This document shows positions 1-6,316 of a stretch of 7,147 nt of DNA, piece by piece. The DNA lies in NCBI GenBank assembly GCA_025358395.1, contig JANYJT010000178.1, positions 1 to 7,147 of the forward strand, written 5' to 3'. This DNA comes from Bacteroidia bacterium (GTDB lineage Bacteria; Bacteroidota; Bacteroidia; Bacteroidales; Prolixibacteraceae). The notes under the pieces were generated by a model, which was not told where the DNA came from, did not search any database, and worked only from the letters and a program-made list of their open reading frames with translations. The translations under genes were made by a program, and so were the position numbers. Position 1 is the stretch's first letter, and each line of letters starts with the position of its first letter.

Positions 1-796
1 CTATATATCACCCAAAATTTGGGCATGGAGGTCAGATCGTGTCAAATGGGTAAAAAATTATGTGGATGAGCTTTTTGCAATTTTCCCTTTTGAAAAGGAA
101 TTTTATGATCTTCATGATTATAAAATCCGCTATGTCGGAAATCCTACAGTCGACGAATTGGCAGTTCGTCCAAATATCGATCAAACCTTTCACAATTTTA
201 TTGAACAAAATAACCTGGAAGATAAGCCCATTGTAGCGTTGCTTGCAGGTAGCCGAAAGCAGGAAATTCAGTTGATTTTGCCAGTTCTTATTAAGGTTGC
301 GGAATATTTCCCGGATTATCAGTTCGTCATTGCCGGTGCTCCTTCGCTTCCACTAAGTCTCTACAAGGATAATATGCCGGATAAAAGCTATCCGGTTATT
401 TTTGGACAAACATTTGAGCTACTTCAGCAATCCAAGGCTGCTGTGGTCGCTTCAGGGACTGCTACGCTGGAAACAGCAGTAATCAACATCCCGCAAGTCG
501 TCTGTTACATCATGGAATTGGGTCGATTTACGTCATTGCTGAAAAAGATATTCTTCAAGGTTCGCTGGTTTTCTCTGGTTAACTTAATTATGAACGAAGA
601 AATTGTGAAGGAATTTTTTCAGGAGAATTGTCAACCTGCTCCGGTTGCTGATGAATTACGTAAAATTTTGGAAGATCACGACTATCGGGCCGCAATGATC
701 CAAAATTACAAGCTTATGCTGGCAAAACTAGGTCCTCCCGGATGTGCCGATCGGGCGGCTGAAGAAATGGTAACCCTGTTGAAAACCAATGACTAA
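1..796 (+). CDS. lpxB: Lipid-A-disaccharide synthase LpxB, 5'-truncated by window edge
   Basis: LpxB is a family GT19 glycosyltransferase that joins UDP-2,3-diacylglucosamine to lipid X to give the lipid A disaccharide on the cytoplasmic face of the inner membrane. The reading frame is open from base 2, 20 codons before the first GTG at 62, and that stretch reads YISPKIWAWRSDRVKWVKNY, which matches the LpxB YVSPSVWAWR region. So the GTG is internal and the gene continues left of the window. Of the 264 residues visible (usual length about 370-390), roughly 110 N-terminal residues are missing. Recognisable blocks, numbered from base 2, are FPFEKEFY (28-35), LLAGSRKQEI (80-89, nucleotide-sugar binding), ASGTATLE (150-157) and a WFSLVNLIMN...VKEFFQENCQP block near the C-terminus, all in the order seen in E. 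coli LpxB. The gene ends at TAA 794-796, only 38 bp before the gldFG start, so co-transcription is likely. Product assignment is firm. Confidence 0.95.
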   Translation, partial: YISPKIWAWRSDRVKWVKNYVDELFAIFPFEKEFYDLHDYKIRYVGNPTVDELAVRPNIDQTFHNFIEQNNLEDKPIVALLAGSRKQEIQLILPVLIKVAEYFPDYQFVIAGAPSLPLSLYKDNMPDKSYPVIFGQTFELLQQSKAAVVASGTATLETAVINIPQVVCYIMELGRFTSLLKKIFFKVRWFSLVNLIMNEEIVKEFFQENCQPAPVADELRKILEDHDYRAAMIQNYKLMLAKLGPPGCADRAAEEMVTLLKTND

Positions 797-801
797 CAAT
801 T

Positions 802-829
802 CATAACTCATATCCCATAACTCATATCT
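802..829. repeat. Two tandem 14-bp repeats between lpxB and gldFG
   Basis: CATAACTCATATC occurs at 802-814 and again at 816-828, giving a period of 14 (the spacer base is C in the first unit and T in the second). The two copies fill most of the 38-bp gap, and the second copy ends 6 bases before the gldFG ATG, so they occupy the leader where ribosomes would load. No Shine-Dalgarno sequence is present. The function is unknown; it could be a slippage-generated spacer or a remnant of an intergenic repeat family. Confidence 0.8.
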
Positions 830-834
830 CAGTA

Positions 835-3264
835 ATGTTTAGCCTCATCAGAAAAGAGCTCCTCCAATTTTTTGGATCCTTGATCGCCTACATGATCCTG
901 GTTGTCTTTGCTTTCATCTCCGGACTCTTTCTTTGGTTTTTTGATGGTACCATGAACATCCTGAATGGTGGATATGCCTCTATGTCCTCATTTTTTGATC
1001 TGGCCCCCTGGCTATACCTTTTTCTTATTCCAGCCATTACCATGCGGCTTTTTTCGGAGGAAGTACGCAACGGAACCATGGAACTGCTTTTGACCAGACC
1101 CTTGTCTGCAATCCAGTTGATCCATGCAAAATTGCTTGCGGCTTTTTTTGTGGTATTTTTGACGCTTCTTCTGTCACTAGTGTATTTCTATACCGTTTAT
1201 CACCTTGGTAATCCTGTTGGCGTAGTAGACGTTGCCGCAACAATGGGCAGTTACATTAGCCTTCTGTTCCTGACGTTGATATTTTTGTCAGTCGGTATAT
1301 TTTCCTCTTCTATTACAGAGAACCAGATGGTCGCGTTTGTTCTGGCAGTGCTGATCTCTTTTTTTCTATTCTCCGGATTCGAGTTGCTGTCAGACCTTAC
1401 AAATTCAGGGTCACTCTCTTCTTTTCTGTTGGCTATAGGCATTTCCTCCCATTACGAATCCATGAGCAGAGGATTGGTGGATAGCCGTGATCTCTTTTAT
1501 TTTCTGACAATAACAGCAATCTTTTTATTTCTTACCGGGATCACATTAAGATGGAACAAAACAATTTTTTCCATCCGCCTGAAGTCACTTTCACCCTTTT
1601 TGTTTGTGATCCTTCCGCTTATTTGTTTTAGTTATATTCGGCTATTTCGTATTGATTTTACTGCGGAGAAACGGTTTACACTTTCTGAATCATCCATCAA
1701 CATACTTAAAAAGATAGACCAGCCTCTGATAGCCGAAATATACCTTGAGGGAGATATGCCTCCGGGGTTTCGGCGATTGAGAACTGCCATTGAAGAAAAA
1801 TTGACTGATTTGCAGCAAGTTGGAAAAAAATCCGTGTACATTCGAAAAGTAGATCCGTACAAAGAGGTCTCGGCAAAAGATCGTAACGCTTATTTTGATC
1901 AGCTTTTTCGGAGGGGAATTGTTCCTGCTGATTTGAGAATTAAAACAGAAGAGGGAATTACTACCAAACTCGTTTTCCCATCGGTTGCGCTTCATTATAA
2001 AGATAAGTCTGTCGTTTTAAACCTGCTTAAGAATGATCCGTCCATTCCTGCAGAAGAGAACCTGAACCGATCGATCGAGATGCTCGAATATGAGATGATG
2101 AATGCCATTCAGACACTTTTGCGCGAAAGACCAATTCATATAGCATTTCTGGAAGGTCATCAGGAGGCAGACTCTTTGCAGATGTTAGATTTTTCAACAG
2201 CTCTTTCTTCTGATTTTGTCACCTCAAGGGTAAATTGTGATAGGTTGTTCACAAATCCAGATAGTGTCAGGGTACTGATAGTGGCCAATCCCCAGTCAAA
2301 ATTTGAGGAGCACGACAAACTGATCCTGGATCAGTTTCTAATGAAAGGTGGAAAATTAATTTGGCTGATTGATCCTGTTAAAGTTAGTCTTGACAGTCTT
2401 TCGGAAGGCATGACAACTCTGGCTTTACCGGTAGATCTCAATCTCAGTGATCAACTGTATCATTACGGTGTGCGCTTGAACAACGACTTGATTCAAGATG
2501 CTGAATGCATGCAAATTAGGGTAAACACTGCCCCTTCTGGTGCTTCACCCAACTATTCCTCAGCACCCTGGTATTTTTCTCCAAAGCTCCATCCACTTCA
2601 ATCTCATCCGATTGGCAAATATGTTAATCCCGTATCAGCTGAGTTTGTCAGTTCTATGGATACTGTAGGTGATAATCCGGCTATAAAAAAGAGTGTTCTT
2701 CTGAGTTCTTCTTCCTTCTCACGGAGAAATGAGGCTCCGTTACTAGTCAATTTAAGGATGATTGATGTTGCGCCCACCCGTAACTTCTTCAACAAATCAA
2801 ACCTGATTACCGGACTTTTGCTCGAAGGTAAATTCTCCTCGGTGTTCAAAAACAGGATGATAGAATTGCCGGGTATTCCCGGCGGTTTTAGACCTTTGCT
2901 TGGGAGCGTGCCAACAAAAATGGCCGTTTTTTCTGATGGAGGACTTCTATCCAACAAAGTAAACCGTACATCCAAGGAAGCGAGAACAGCACCCCTGGGA
3001 TATGATCGCGTTTCCAAAATAACCTATGGAAACAGGGATTTCTTCTTCAATTTGGTACAGTACTTCACCGATGATGCCTCCCTAATTGGGTTAAGAGGTA
3101 AAAACTGGCAAATTAGAGTTCTTGACAAGGTCAAAGTCCATGCTCAGGAGAGTTTCTACAAGTGGCTTAACATTCTTCTTCCTCTTTTTCTTATCCTGAT
3201 TTGCGGTATATTGTTTACATGGAGAAGAAAATACAGGAACGAAAATGGAAATCGAAAAACATGA
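835..3264 (+). CDS. gldFG: GldF-GldG fusion: gliding-associated ABC transporter permease joined to extracytoplasmic GldG
   Basis: This 809-residue protein joins two proteins that are separate in Flavobacterium johnsoniae. Residues 1-240 are GldF-like: six hydrophobic segments (about 14-36, 55-73, 98-123, 138-160, 164-185, 219-239) and the ABC-2 permease signature FSEEVRNGTMELLLTRPLS (73-91). From about 241 it is GldG-like: a membrane anchor (252-270), then FTAEKRFTLSE (275-285), YLEGDMPPGFRRL (303-315), IAFLEGHQE (436-444), LIWLIDPV (508-515), NNDLIQD (549-555), LLLEGKFSSVFKNR (661-674), LGYDRVSKITYGNRDFFFNL (721-740) and a final membrane helix (777-796) with a basic tail. There is no stop or frame change at the junction. 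GldF and GldG with the ATPase GldA form an ABC transporter linked to gliding, but not all gliders have it and some non-gliders do; the substrate is unknown. No ATPase gene lies in this window. ATG 835 is chosen because it keeps the first helix whole. It is probably in the lpxB operon. Confidence 0.92.
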   Translation: MFSLIRKELLQFFGSLIAYMILVVFAFISGLFLWFFDGTMNILNGGYASMSSFFDLAPWLYLFLIPAITMRLFSEEVRNGTMELLLTRPLSAIQLIHAKLLAAFFVVFLTLLLSLVYFYTVYHLGNPVGVVDVAATMGSYISLLFLTLIFLSVGIFSSSITENQMVAFVLAVLISFFLFSGFELLSDLTNSGSLSSFLLAIGISSHYESMSRGLVDSRDLFYFLTITAIFLFLTGITLRWNKTIFSIRLKSLSPFLFVILPLICFSYIRLFRIDFTAEKRFTLSESSINILKKIDQPLIAEIYLEGDMPPGFRRLRTAIEEKLTDLQQVGKKSVYIRKVDPYKEVSAKDRNAYFDQLFRRGIVPADLRIKTEEGITTKLVFPSVALHYKDKSVVLNLLKNDPSIPAEENLNRSIEMLEYEMMNAIQTLLRERPIHIAFLEGHQEADSLQMLDFSTALSSDFVTSRVNCDRLFTNPDSVRVLIVANPQSKFEEHDKLILDQFLMKGGKLIWLIDPVKVSLDSLSEGMTTLALPVDLNLSDQLYHYGVRLNNDLIQDAECMQIRVNTAPSGASPNYSSAPWYFSPKLHPLQSHPIGKYVNPVSAEFVSSMDTVGDNPAIKKSVLLSSSSFSRRNEAPLLVNLRMIDVAPTRNFFNKSNLITGLLLEGKFSSVFKNRMIELPGIPGGFRPLLGSVPTKMAVFSDGGLLSNKVNRTSKEARTAPLGYDRVSKITYGNRDFFFNLVQYFTDDASLIGLRGKNWQIRVLDKVKVHAQESFYKWLNILLPLFLILICGILFTWRRKYRNENGNRKT

Positions 3265-3423
3265 ATTGATTCAAAAAAAATGTTTCTTTCTGACCATACA
3301 ATGAGGGAATGTTTGTATATTCGTGACTTTGTGAGCATGGTCGTCAGAACATAACAATTGTCTGAATTTCAGAAGAAAATTGCTCCTGGTTTTTGATATG
3401 TAATCAAATAATTCAACTATAGC

Positions 3424-4551
3424 ATGAAATTTGTCGTTTCAAGTACCGAATTGCTGAAGCACCTCAATGCGATCAGCCGAGTGATCAGCAGTAAGAATAC
3501 ACTCCCAATTTTGGATAATTTTCTATTCAGGTTAGAAGGTAAATCATTATCGGTGACTGCATCAGATCTCGAAACAACGCTTATTACTACCATGGAACTG
3601 GATCATTCGGAAGACGATGGTTTGGTGGCGCTGCCTGCAAAGATACTCCTGGAGACTTTGAAGGAGTTCCCGGAACAACCTCTTTCTTTCCAACTTGATC
3701 CTGACACCATGGGGATGAGCATTCTTTCGGCCAATGGAAAATTTGCAATTCCCGGACAAAATGGGGAGGAATTTCCGAATCAGCCAACCCTAAATGTTGA
3801 GCATTTTACCATTCATGTGCCTCATGATGTATTGCTTAACGGAATAAATAAAACACTTTTCGCTACCGCGGATGATGAACTTCGTCCGGTAATGAACGGA
3901 ATCAACATTGAGATTTCACCTGTTGAGATGACATTTGTTGCTTCAGATGCGCATAAACTTGTACGTTACAAGCGCACTGATGCAAAATCCGATCATGATG
4001 CATCTTTTATCTTACCAAAAAAACCTGCCTCGCTGTTGAAGAATTTGCTTCCTAAAGAAGATTTTGATGTTATTCTTGAATTTGATGAGAAGAATGCGAT
4101 CTTCCAGCTGACAGGTTTTAAGATGGTTTGCAGACTGGTTGAAGGGCGCTACCCTGCCTATAATTCGGTTATTCCGGTTAACAACCCTAACAAGCTTTTG
4201 ATTGACAGAGTGGAATTCTACAATACTCTTCGCCGTGTTTCAGTATTTGCCAATCAGGCAAGTAACCTGGTAAGATTGAAACTCACAGCTTCAGAGCTAA
4301 TCGTTTCCGCACAGGATATTGATTTTGCCATTTCGGCAGTCGAAAAGATCATATGCGATTTTGACGGTCAGGAGATGGAGATAGGTTTTAAGTCTACCTT
4401 TTTGATTGAAATACTCGCGAATTTAGCCTCCACAGAGGTGAAGATGATGCTGTCTGATCCATCCCGTGCCGGATTATTACTCCCCGCAGAGCAGGAATTT
4501 GAACATGAAGATGTTCTGATGCTTCTCATGCCAATGATGATCAACGCTTAA
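3424..4551 (+). CDS. dnaN: DNA polymerase III beta subunit (sliding clamp)
   Basis: The beta clamp is a ring-shaped homodimer that encircles DNA and tethers polymerase III and other replication and repair proteins. The product has 375 residues, close to the usual 365-380, and no part is missing. It begins MKFVVSSTELLKHLNAISRV, a standard clamp N-terminus. The three clamp subdomains fall at about 1-125, 126-248 and 249-375. Family blocks are LRPVMNGI (153-160), SDAHKL (174-179, where many clamps have TDGHRL), EGRYPAYNSVIP (240-251), DPSRAGLLLPAE (345-356) and the C-terminal LLMPMMI, which lines the peptide-binding pocket used by clamp partners. ATG 3424 is the only start that keeps the N-terminus intact. 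The upstream context is A/T-rich without a Shine-Dalgarno match. The gene lies away from any visible dnaA and sits between an envelope gene and an exonuclease gene. A 159-bp leader separates it from gldFG, so it may have its own promoter, although I could not identify one. Confidence 0.97.
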   Translation: MKFVVSSTELLKHLNAISRVISSKNTLPILDNFLFRLEGKSLSVTASDLETTLITTMELDHSEDDGLVALPAKILLETLKEFPEQPLSFQLDPDTMGMSILSANGKFAIPGQNGEEFPNQPTLNVEHFTIHVPHDVLLNGINKTLFATADDELRPVMNGINIEISPVEMTFVASDAHKLVRYKRTDAKSDHDASFILPKKPASLLKNLLPKEDFDVILEFDEKNAIFQLTGFKMVCRLVEGRYPAYNSVIPVNNPNKLLIDRVEFYNTLRRVSVFANQASNLVRLKLTASELIVSAQDIDFAISAVEKIICDFDGQEMEIGFKSTFLIEILANLASTEVKMMLSDPSRAGLLLPAEQEFEHEDVLMLLMPMMINA

Positions 4552-4570
4552 TTCTACAATATTTCAAAGA

Positions 4571-4621
4571 AATACCCATTAGACAATTTTCAAACCAACC
4601 GAAAATGATTATGTGGGTATT
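4571..4621 (+). other. Nested inverted repeats in the dnaN 3' region
   Basis: AATACCCA (4571-4578) is the exact reverse complement of TGGGTATT (4614-4621). Inside it, ATTTTC (4586-4591) pairs with GAAAAT (4601-4606) around a 9-base loop. Together they could form one interrupted stem-loop in RNA, starting 20 bases after the dnaN stop. No run of T follows, so it is not a classical terminator. It may stabilise the dnaN 3' end or be part of a small transcript ending at the terminator at 4661-4692. Short A/T-rich arms could also arise by chance. Confidence 0.4.
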
Positions 4622-4660
4622 CCATCTGACCATTAAAAGACAAATTATTAACAGACGAAT

Positions 4661-4692
4661 AACCTGGCGGAAACCACCTGCCAGGTTTTTTT
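4661..4692 (+). terminator. Rho-independent terminator downstream of dnaN
   Basis: AACCTGGC (4661-4668) pairs perfectly with GCCAGGTT (4680-4687) around an 11-base loop. The stem can be extended inward by GG/CC if one base is bulged, and seven Ts run from 4686 to 4692. This is a textbook intrinsic terminator on the + strand. It lies 109 bases after the dnaN stop and only 19 bases before the exonuclease ATG, so it either ends dnaN transcription completely or lets part of it through to the next gene. Confidence 0.85.
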
Positions 4693-4711
4693 GTACCGAT
4701 AAATAACTGCT

Positions 4712-5521
4712 ATGAAGCTCAATATAAAAAATCCTTTGGTCTTTCTGGATTTGGAAACCACCGGGATCAATGTCGTCACAGACCGGATTGTAGAAATTGC
4801 CTTCCTGAAAATATTCCCCGATGGCAGGGAAGAAGAAAAATTGGTGCTGATTAATCCTGGTATCCCGATACCCCCTCAATCGACTGCTATTCACGGTATT
4901 TCGGACGAAGATGTGAAGGATGCCCCGCTTTTTAGGGAGGAAGCCAAAAATTTGGCTAAGTTCATTGAAGGGTGTGATCTGGCAGGCTTTAATTCCAATA
5001 GGTTTGACATTCCGCTCCTGACTGAGGAGTTTCTTCGTGCCGATGTAGATCTTGATTTGAAAAAGCGCAAATTTGTTGATGTTCAAACCATCTTTCACCG
5101 AATGGAGAAGAGAACTTTGGCGGCTGCCTATAAATTTTATCTTCAAAAAGAGTTGGAGAATGCCCATAGTGCAATGATTGACACCAAAGCCACGTACGAG
5201 GTTTTGAAGTCACAGCTGGAGCGGTATGAGGGTGCCACATTCGAAGAAGGAGGCAAGGTCTCAGTGCCGATTGTCAATGACATCAGCCAACTTTCTGCCT
5301 TTTCATCTTTCGACAGAAATGTTGATTACGCCGGAAGAATCGTTTACGATGATGCAGGTGTCGAGGTTATTAACTTCGGAAAGCACAAAGGAAAAGCGGT
5401 CGAAAAAGTATTGACTGAAGAGCCTTCCTATTACAATTGGATGATGAACGGCGAATTTCCATTGTACACCAAAAAGGTACTAACTGAGATCAAACTGCGA
5501 TCACTGAATAGAAAGCTGTAA
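4712..5521 (+). CDS. DEDDh 3'-5' exonuclease with ExoX-like C-terminal domain
   Basis: This is a DnaQ-superfamily exonuclease of 269 residues, expected to remove nucleotides from DNA 3' ends in repair or proofreading. The N-terminal nuclease domain (about 7-170) carries all expected residues: FLDLETTG (D13, E15; Exo I), AGFNSNRFDIPLL with D99 (Exo II) and HSAMID with H152 and D157 (Exo III), making it the DEDDh type. A linker of about 30 residues contains QLSAF (193-197), which resembles the bacterial clamp-binding motif QL(S/D)LF. The C-terminal part (about 205-269), with VINFGKHKGKAVEKV and EPSYYNWMMNGEFP, resembles the small domain found after the nuclease of ExoX-type enzymes. It lies directly downstream of dnaN, although a terminator lies between. 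The start at ATG 4712 places the first beta strand correctly; no Shine-Dalgarno is seen. It could be the replicative proofreader or a repair enzyme; the sequence does not decide. Confidence 0.9.
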   Translation: MKLNIKNPLVFLDLETTGINVVTDRIVEIAFLKIFPDGREEEKLVLINPGIPIPPQSTAIHGISDEDVKDAPLFREEAKNLAKFIEGCDLAGFNSNRFDIPLLTEEFLRADVDLDLKKRKFVDVQTIFHRMEKRTLAAAYKFYLQKELENAHSAMIDTKATYEVLKSQLERYEGATFEEGGKVSVPIVNDISQLSAFSSFDRNVDYAGRIVYDDAGVEVINFGKHKGKAVEKVLTEEPSYYNWMMNGEFPLYTKKVLTEIKLRSLNRKL

Positions 5522-5525
5522 AAAG

Positions 5526-5660
5526 AGTGAACTAAAGTGAACTAAAGTGACTAAAATGAACTAAAGTGACTAGAGTCGGAACTCGAAATTTAGTACATCT
5601 TTTTTCCCGACAAGTAGTACTTTGGCTCACTTTAGTTCACTCTAGTCACTTTAGTCACTT
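5526..5660. repeat. Intergenic cluster of direct and inverted AGTGAACTAA-type repeats
   Basis: The left arm (about 5526-5577) is built of near-copies of AGTGAACTAA and AGTGACTAAA. The right arm (about 5626-5660) is built of their reverse complements. Two exact inverted matches are ACTAAAGTGACTAGAGT (5561-5577) with 5640-5656, 17 bp, and GAGTGAACTAAAGTGA (5526-5541) with 5628-5643, 16 bp. Between the arms a smaller stem is possible: GTCGG (5576-5580) with CCGAC (5608-5612), and AGTAC (5593-5597) with GTACT (5618-5622). The element fills most of the 172-bp gap between the exonuclease and FAH-family genes, starting right after the exonuclease stop. It may act as a transcript-end hairpin or belong to a dispersed repeat family. 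No coding potential was seen. Right-arm coordinates may be off by one base. Confidence 0.9.
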
Positions 5661-5693
5661 GTAACAAATTGATTTACTTAATATTAAATCGTC

Positions 5694-6305
5694 ATGAAAA
5701 TAATTTGTATTGGCCGTAATTATGTAAAACATGCATTGGAACTTCACCATGATGTTCCCATTGAGCCGGTTTTTTTCATGAAACCGGATTCTGCACTCTT
5801 ACTTGATAACAAACCTTTTTTCCTTCCAGATTTTTCCAAAGAGATCCACCATGAAATAGAGCTGGTTATCAAAATTAGCAGGTTGGGGAAAAACATTGAA
5901 GCCAGGTTTGCCCCTCGGTATTACGATGAAATTGGATTGGGCATAGACTTTACGGCACGGGATCTTCAACGTCAGCTTATCGAGAAGGGTCTTCCATGGG
6001 AGAAAGCCAAGGCCTTTGATGCTTCTGCTGTTCTTGGCAAATTTATTTCCAAGGAGGAACTGGGAGATTTGGGAAGAATCCTTTTTTCGCTCAGGCGCAA
6101 TGGAGAAGTGGTACAGTCGGGTGATTCGCAGTTAATGATTTTCTCCTTCGATACCATTATTGAACATGTTTCGAAATATGTGACATTAAAAATTGGTGAT
6201 CTGATTTATACCGGAACTCCTGCAGGAGTAGGACCTGTGGCAATTGATGACCGGCTGGAAGGATACATAGGAGAAAAGAAGATGTTTGATATCCAGGTAA
6301 AATAG
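5694..6305 (+). CDS. Fumarylacetoacetate hydrolase family protein, FAHD1-like (acylpyruvase/oxaloacetate-acting)
   Basis: This 203-residue protein is of the short, single-domain FAH type, similar in layout to FAHD1 and E. coli YcgM, rather than the long fumarylacetoacetases. It starts at the fold itself (MKIICIGRNY). The divalent metal ligands expected for the family are present: E54 and E56 in HHEIELV and D85 in GIDFTARDLQ. K106 in AKAFD and the TGTPAGVGPV block (173-182) are also in place. The H13/E16 pair in GRNYVKHALEL corresponds to the His-Glu dyad on the lid of FAHD1, which is tied to C-C bond cleavage in acylpyruvates and oxaloacetate. The family includes acylpyruvate hydrolases, oxaloacetate decarboxylases and oxaloacetate tautomerases; the exact substrate cannot be read from the sequence and there is no pathway neighbour. 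It follows the repeat cluster and converges with the phosphopantetheinyl transferase gene 7 bp downstream. Confidence 0.9.
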   Translation: MKIICIGRNYVKHALELHHDVPIEPVFFMKPDSALLLDNKPFFLPDFSKEIHHEIELVIKISRLGKNIEARFAPRYYDEIGLGIDFTARDLQRQLIEKGLPWEKAKAFDASAVLGKFISKEELGDLGRILFSLRRNGEVVQSGDSQLMIFSFDTIIEHVSKYVTLKIGDLIYTGTPAGVGPVAIDDRLEGYIGEKKMFDIQVK

Positions 6306-6316
6306 TTCGATATCAA
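6286..6316. other. 8-bp inverted repeat spanning the junction of two convergent genes
   Basis: TTGATATC (6286-6293) and GATATCAA (6309-6316) are exact reverse complements separated by 15 bases. They straddle the stop codons of the FAH-family gene (ending 6305) and the convergent phosphopantetheinyl transferase gene (ending 6313). With only 7 bp between the genes, this A/T-rich stem is the only candidate for a shared transcript end, but it is short and lacks a clear T run, so its role is doubtful. Confidence 0.3.

Noticed and set aside
62..64. GTG as a possible start of lpxB
   Set aside because: The frame stays open upstream to the window edge and encodes conserved LpxB sequence (SPKIWAWR), so the GTG is an internal valine codon.
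2604..3017. 137-codon open frame on the - strand inside gldFG
   Set aside because: It is antisense to conserved GldG blocks, and the peptide has no family resemblance.
3288..3297. Shared CTGACCAT in the gaps before dnaN (near 3290) and after dnaN (near 4625)
   Set aside because: An 8-base match between two A/T-rich gaps is easily due to chance, with no symmetry or consistent position relative to a gene.
3265..3423. Promoter for dnaN in the 159-bp gap, e.g. TATATTCG at 3316-3323 or TGACTTTG at 3324-3331 as a Bacteroidota -7 element (TAnnTTTG)
   Set aside because: Each is one base off consensus, but neither has a TTTG -33 element at the expected spacing of about 19 bases, so I do not call a promoter. 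I see nothing else definite in this gap.
4541..5167. 208-codon open frame on the - strand opposite the exonuclease gene
   Set aside because: It lies antisense to the catalytic motifs of a well-supported exonuclease gene, spans the terminator and gap, and its peptide shows no recognisable domain; it is a shadow frame.
5526..5660. CRISPR array
   Set aside because: The units are about 10 bases, tandem without unique spacers, and occur in both orientations; no cas gene is nearby.
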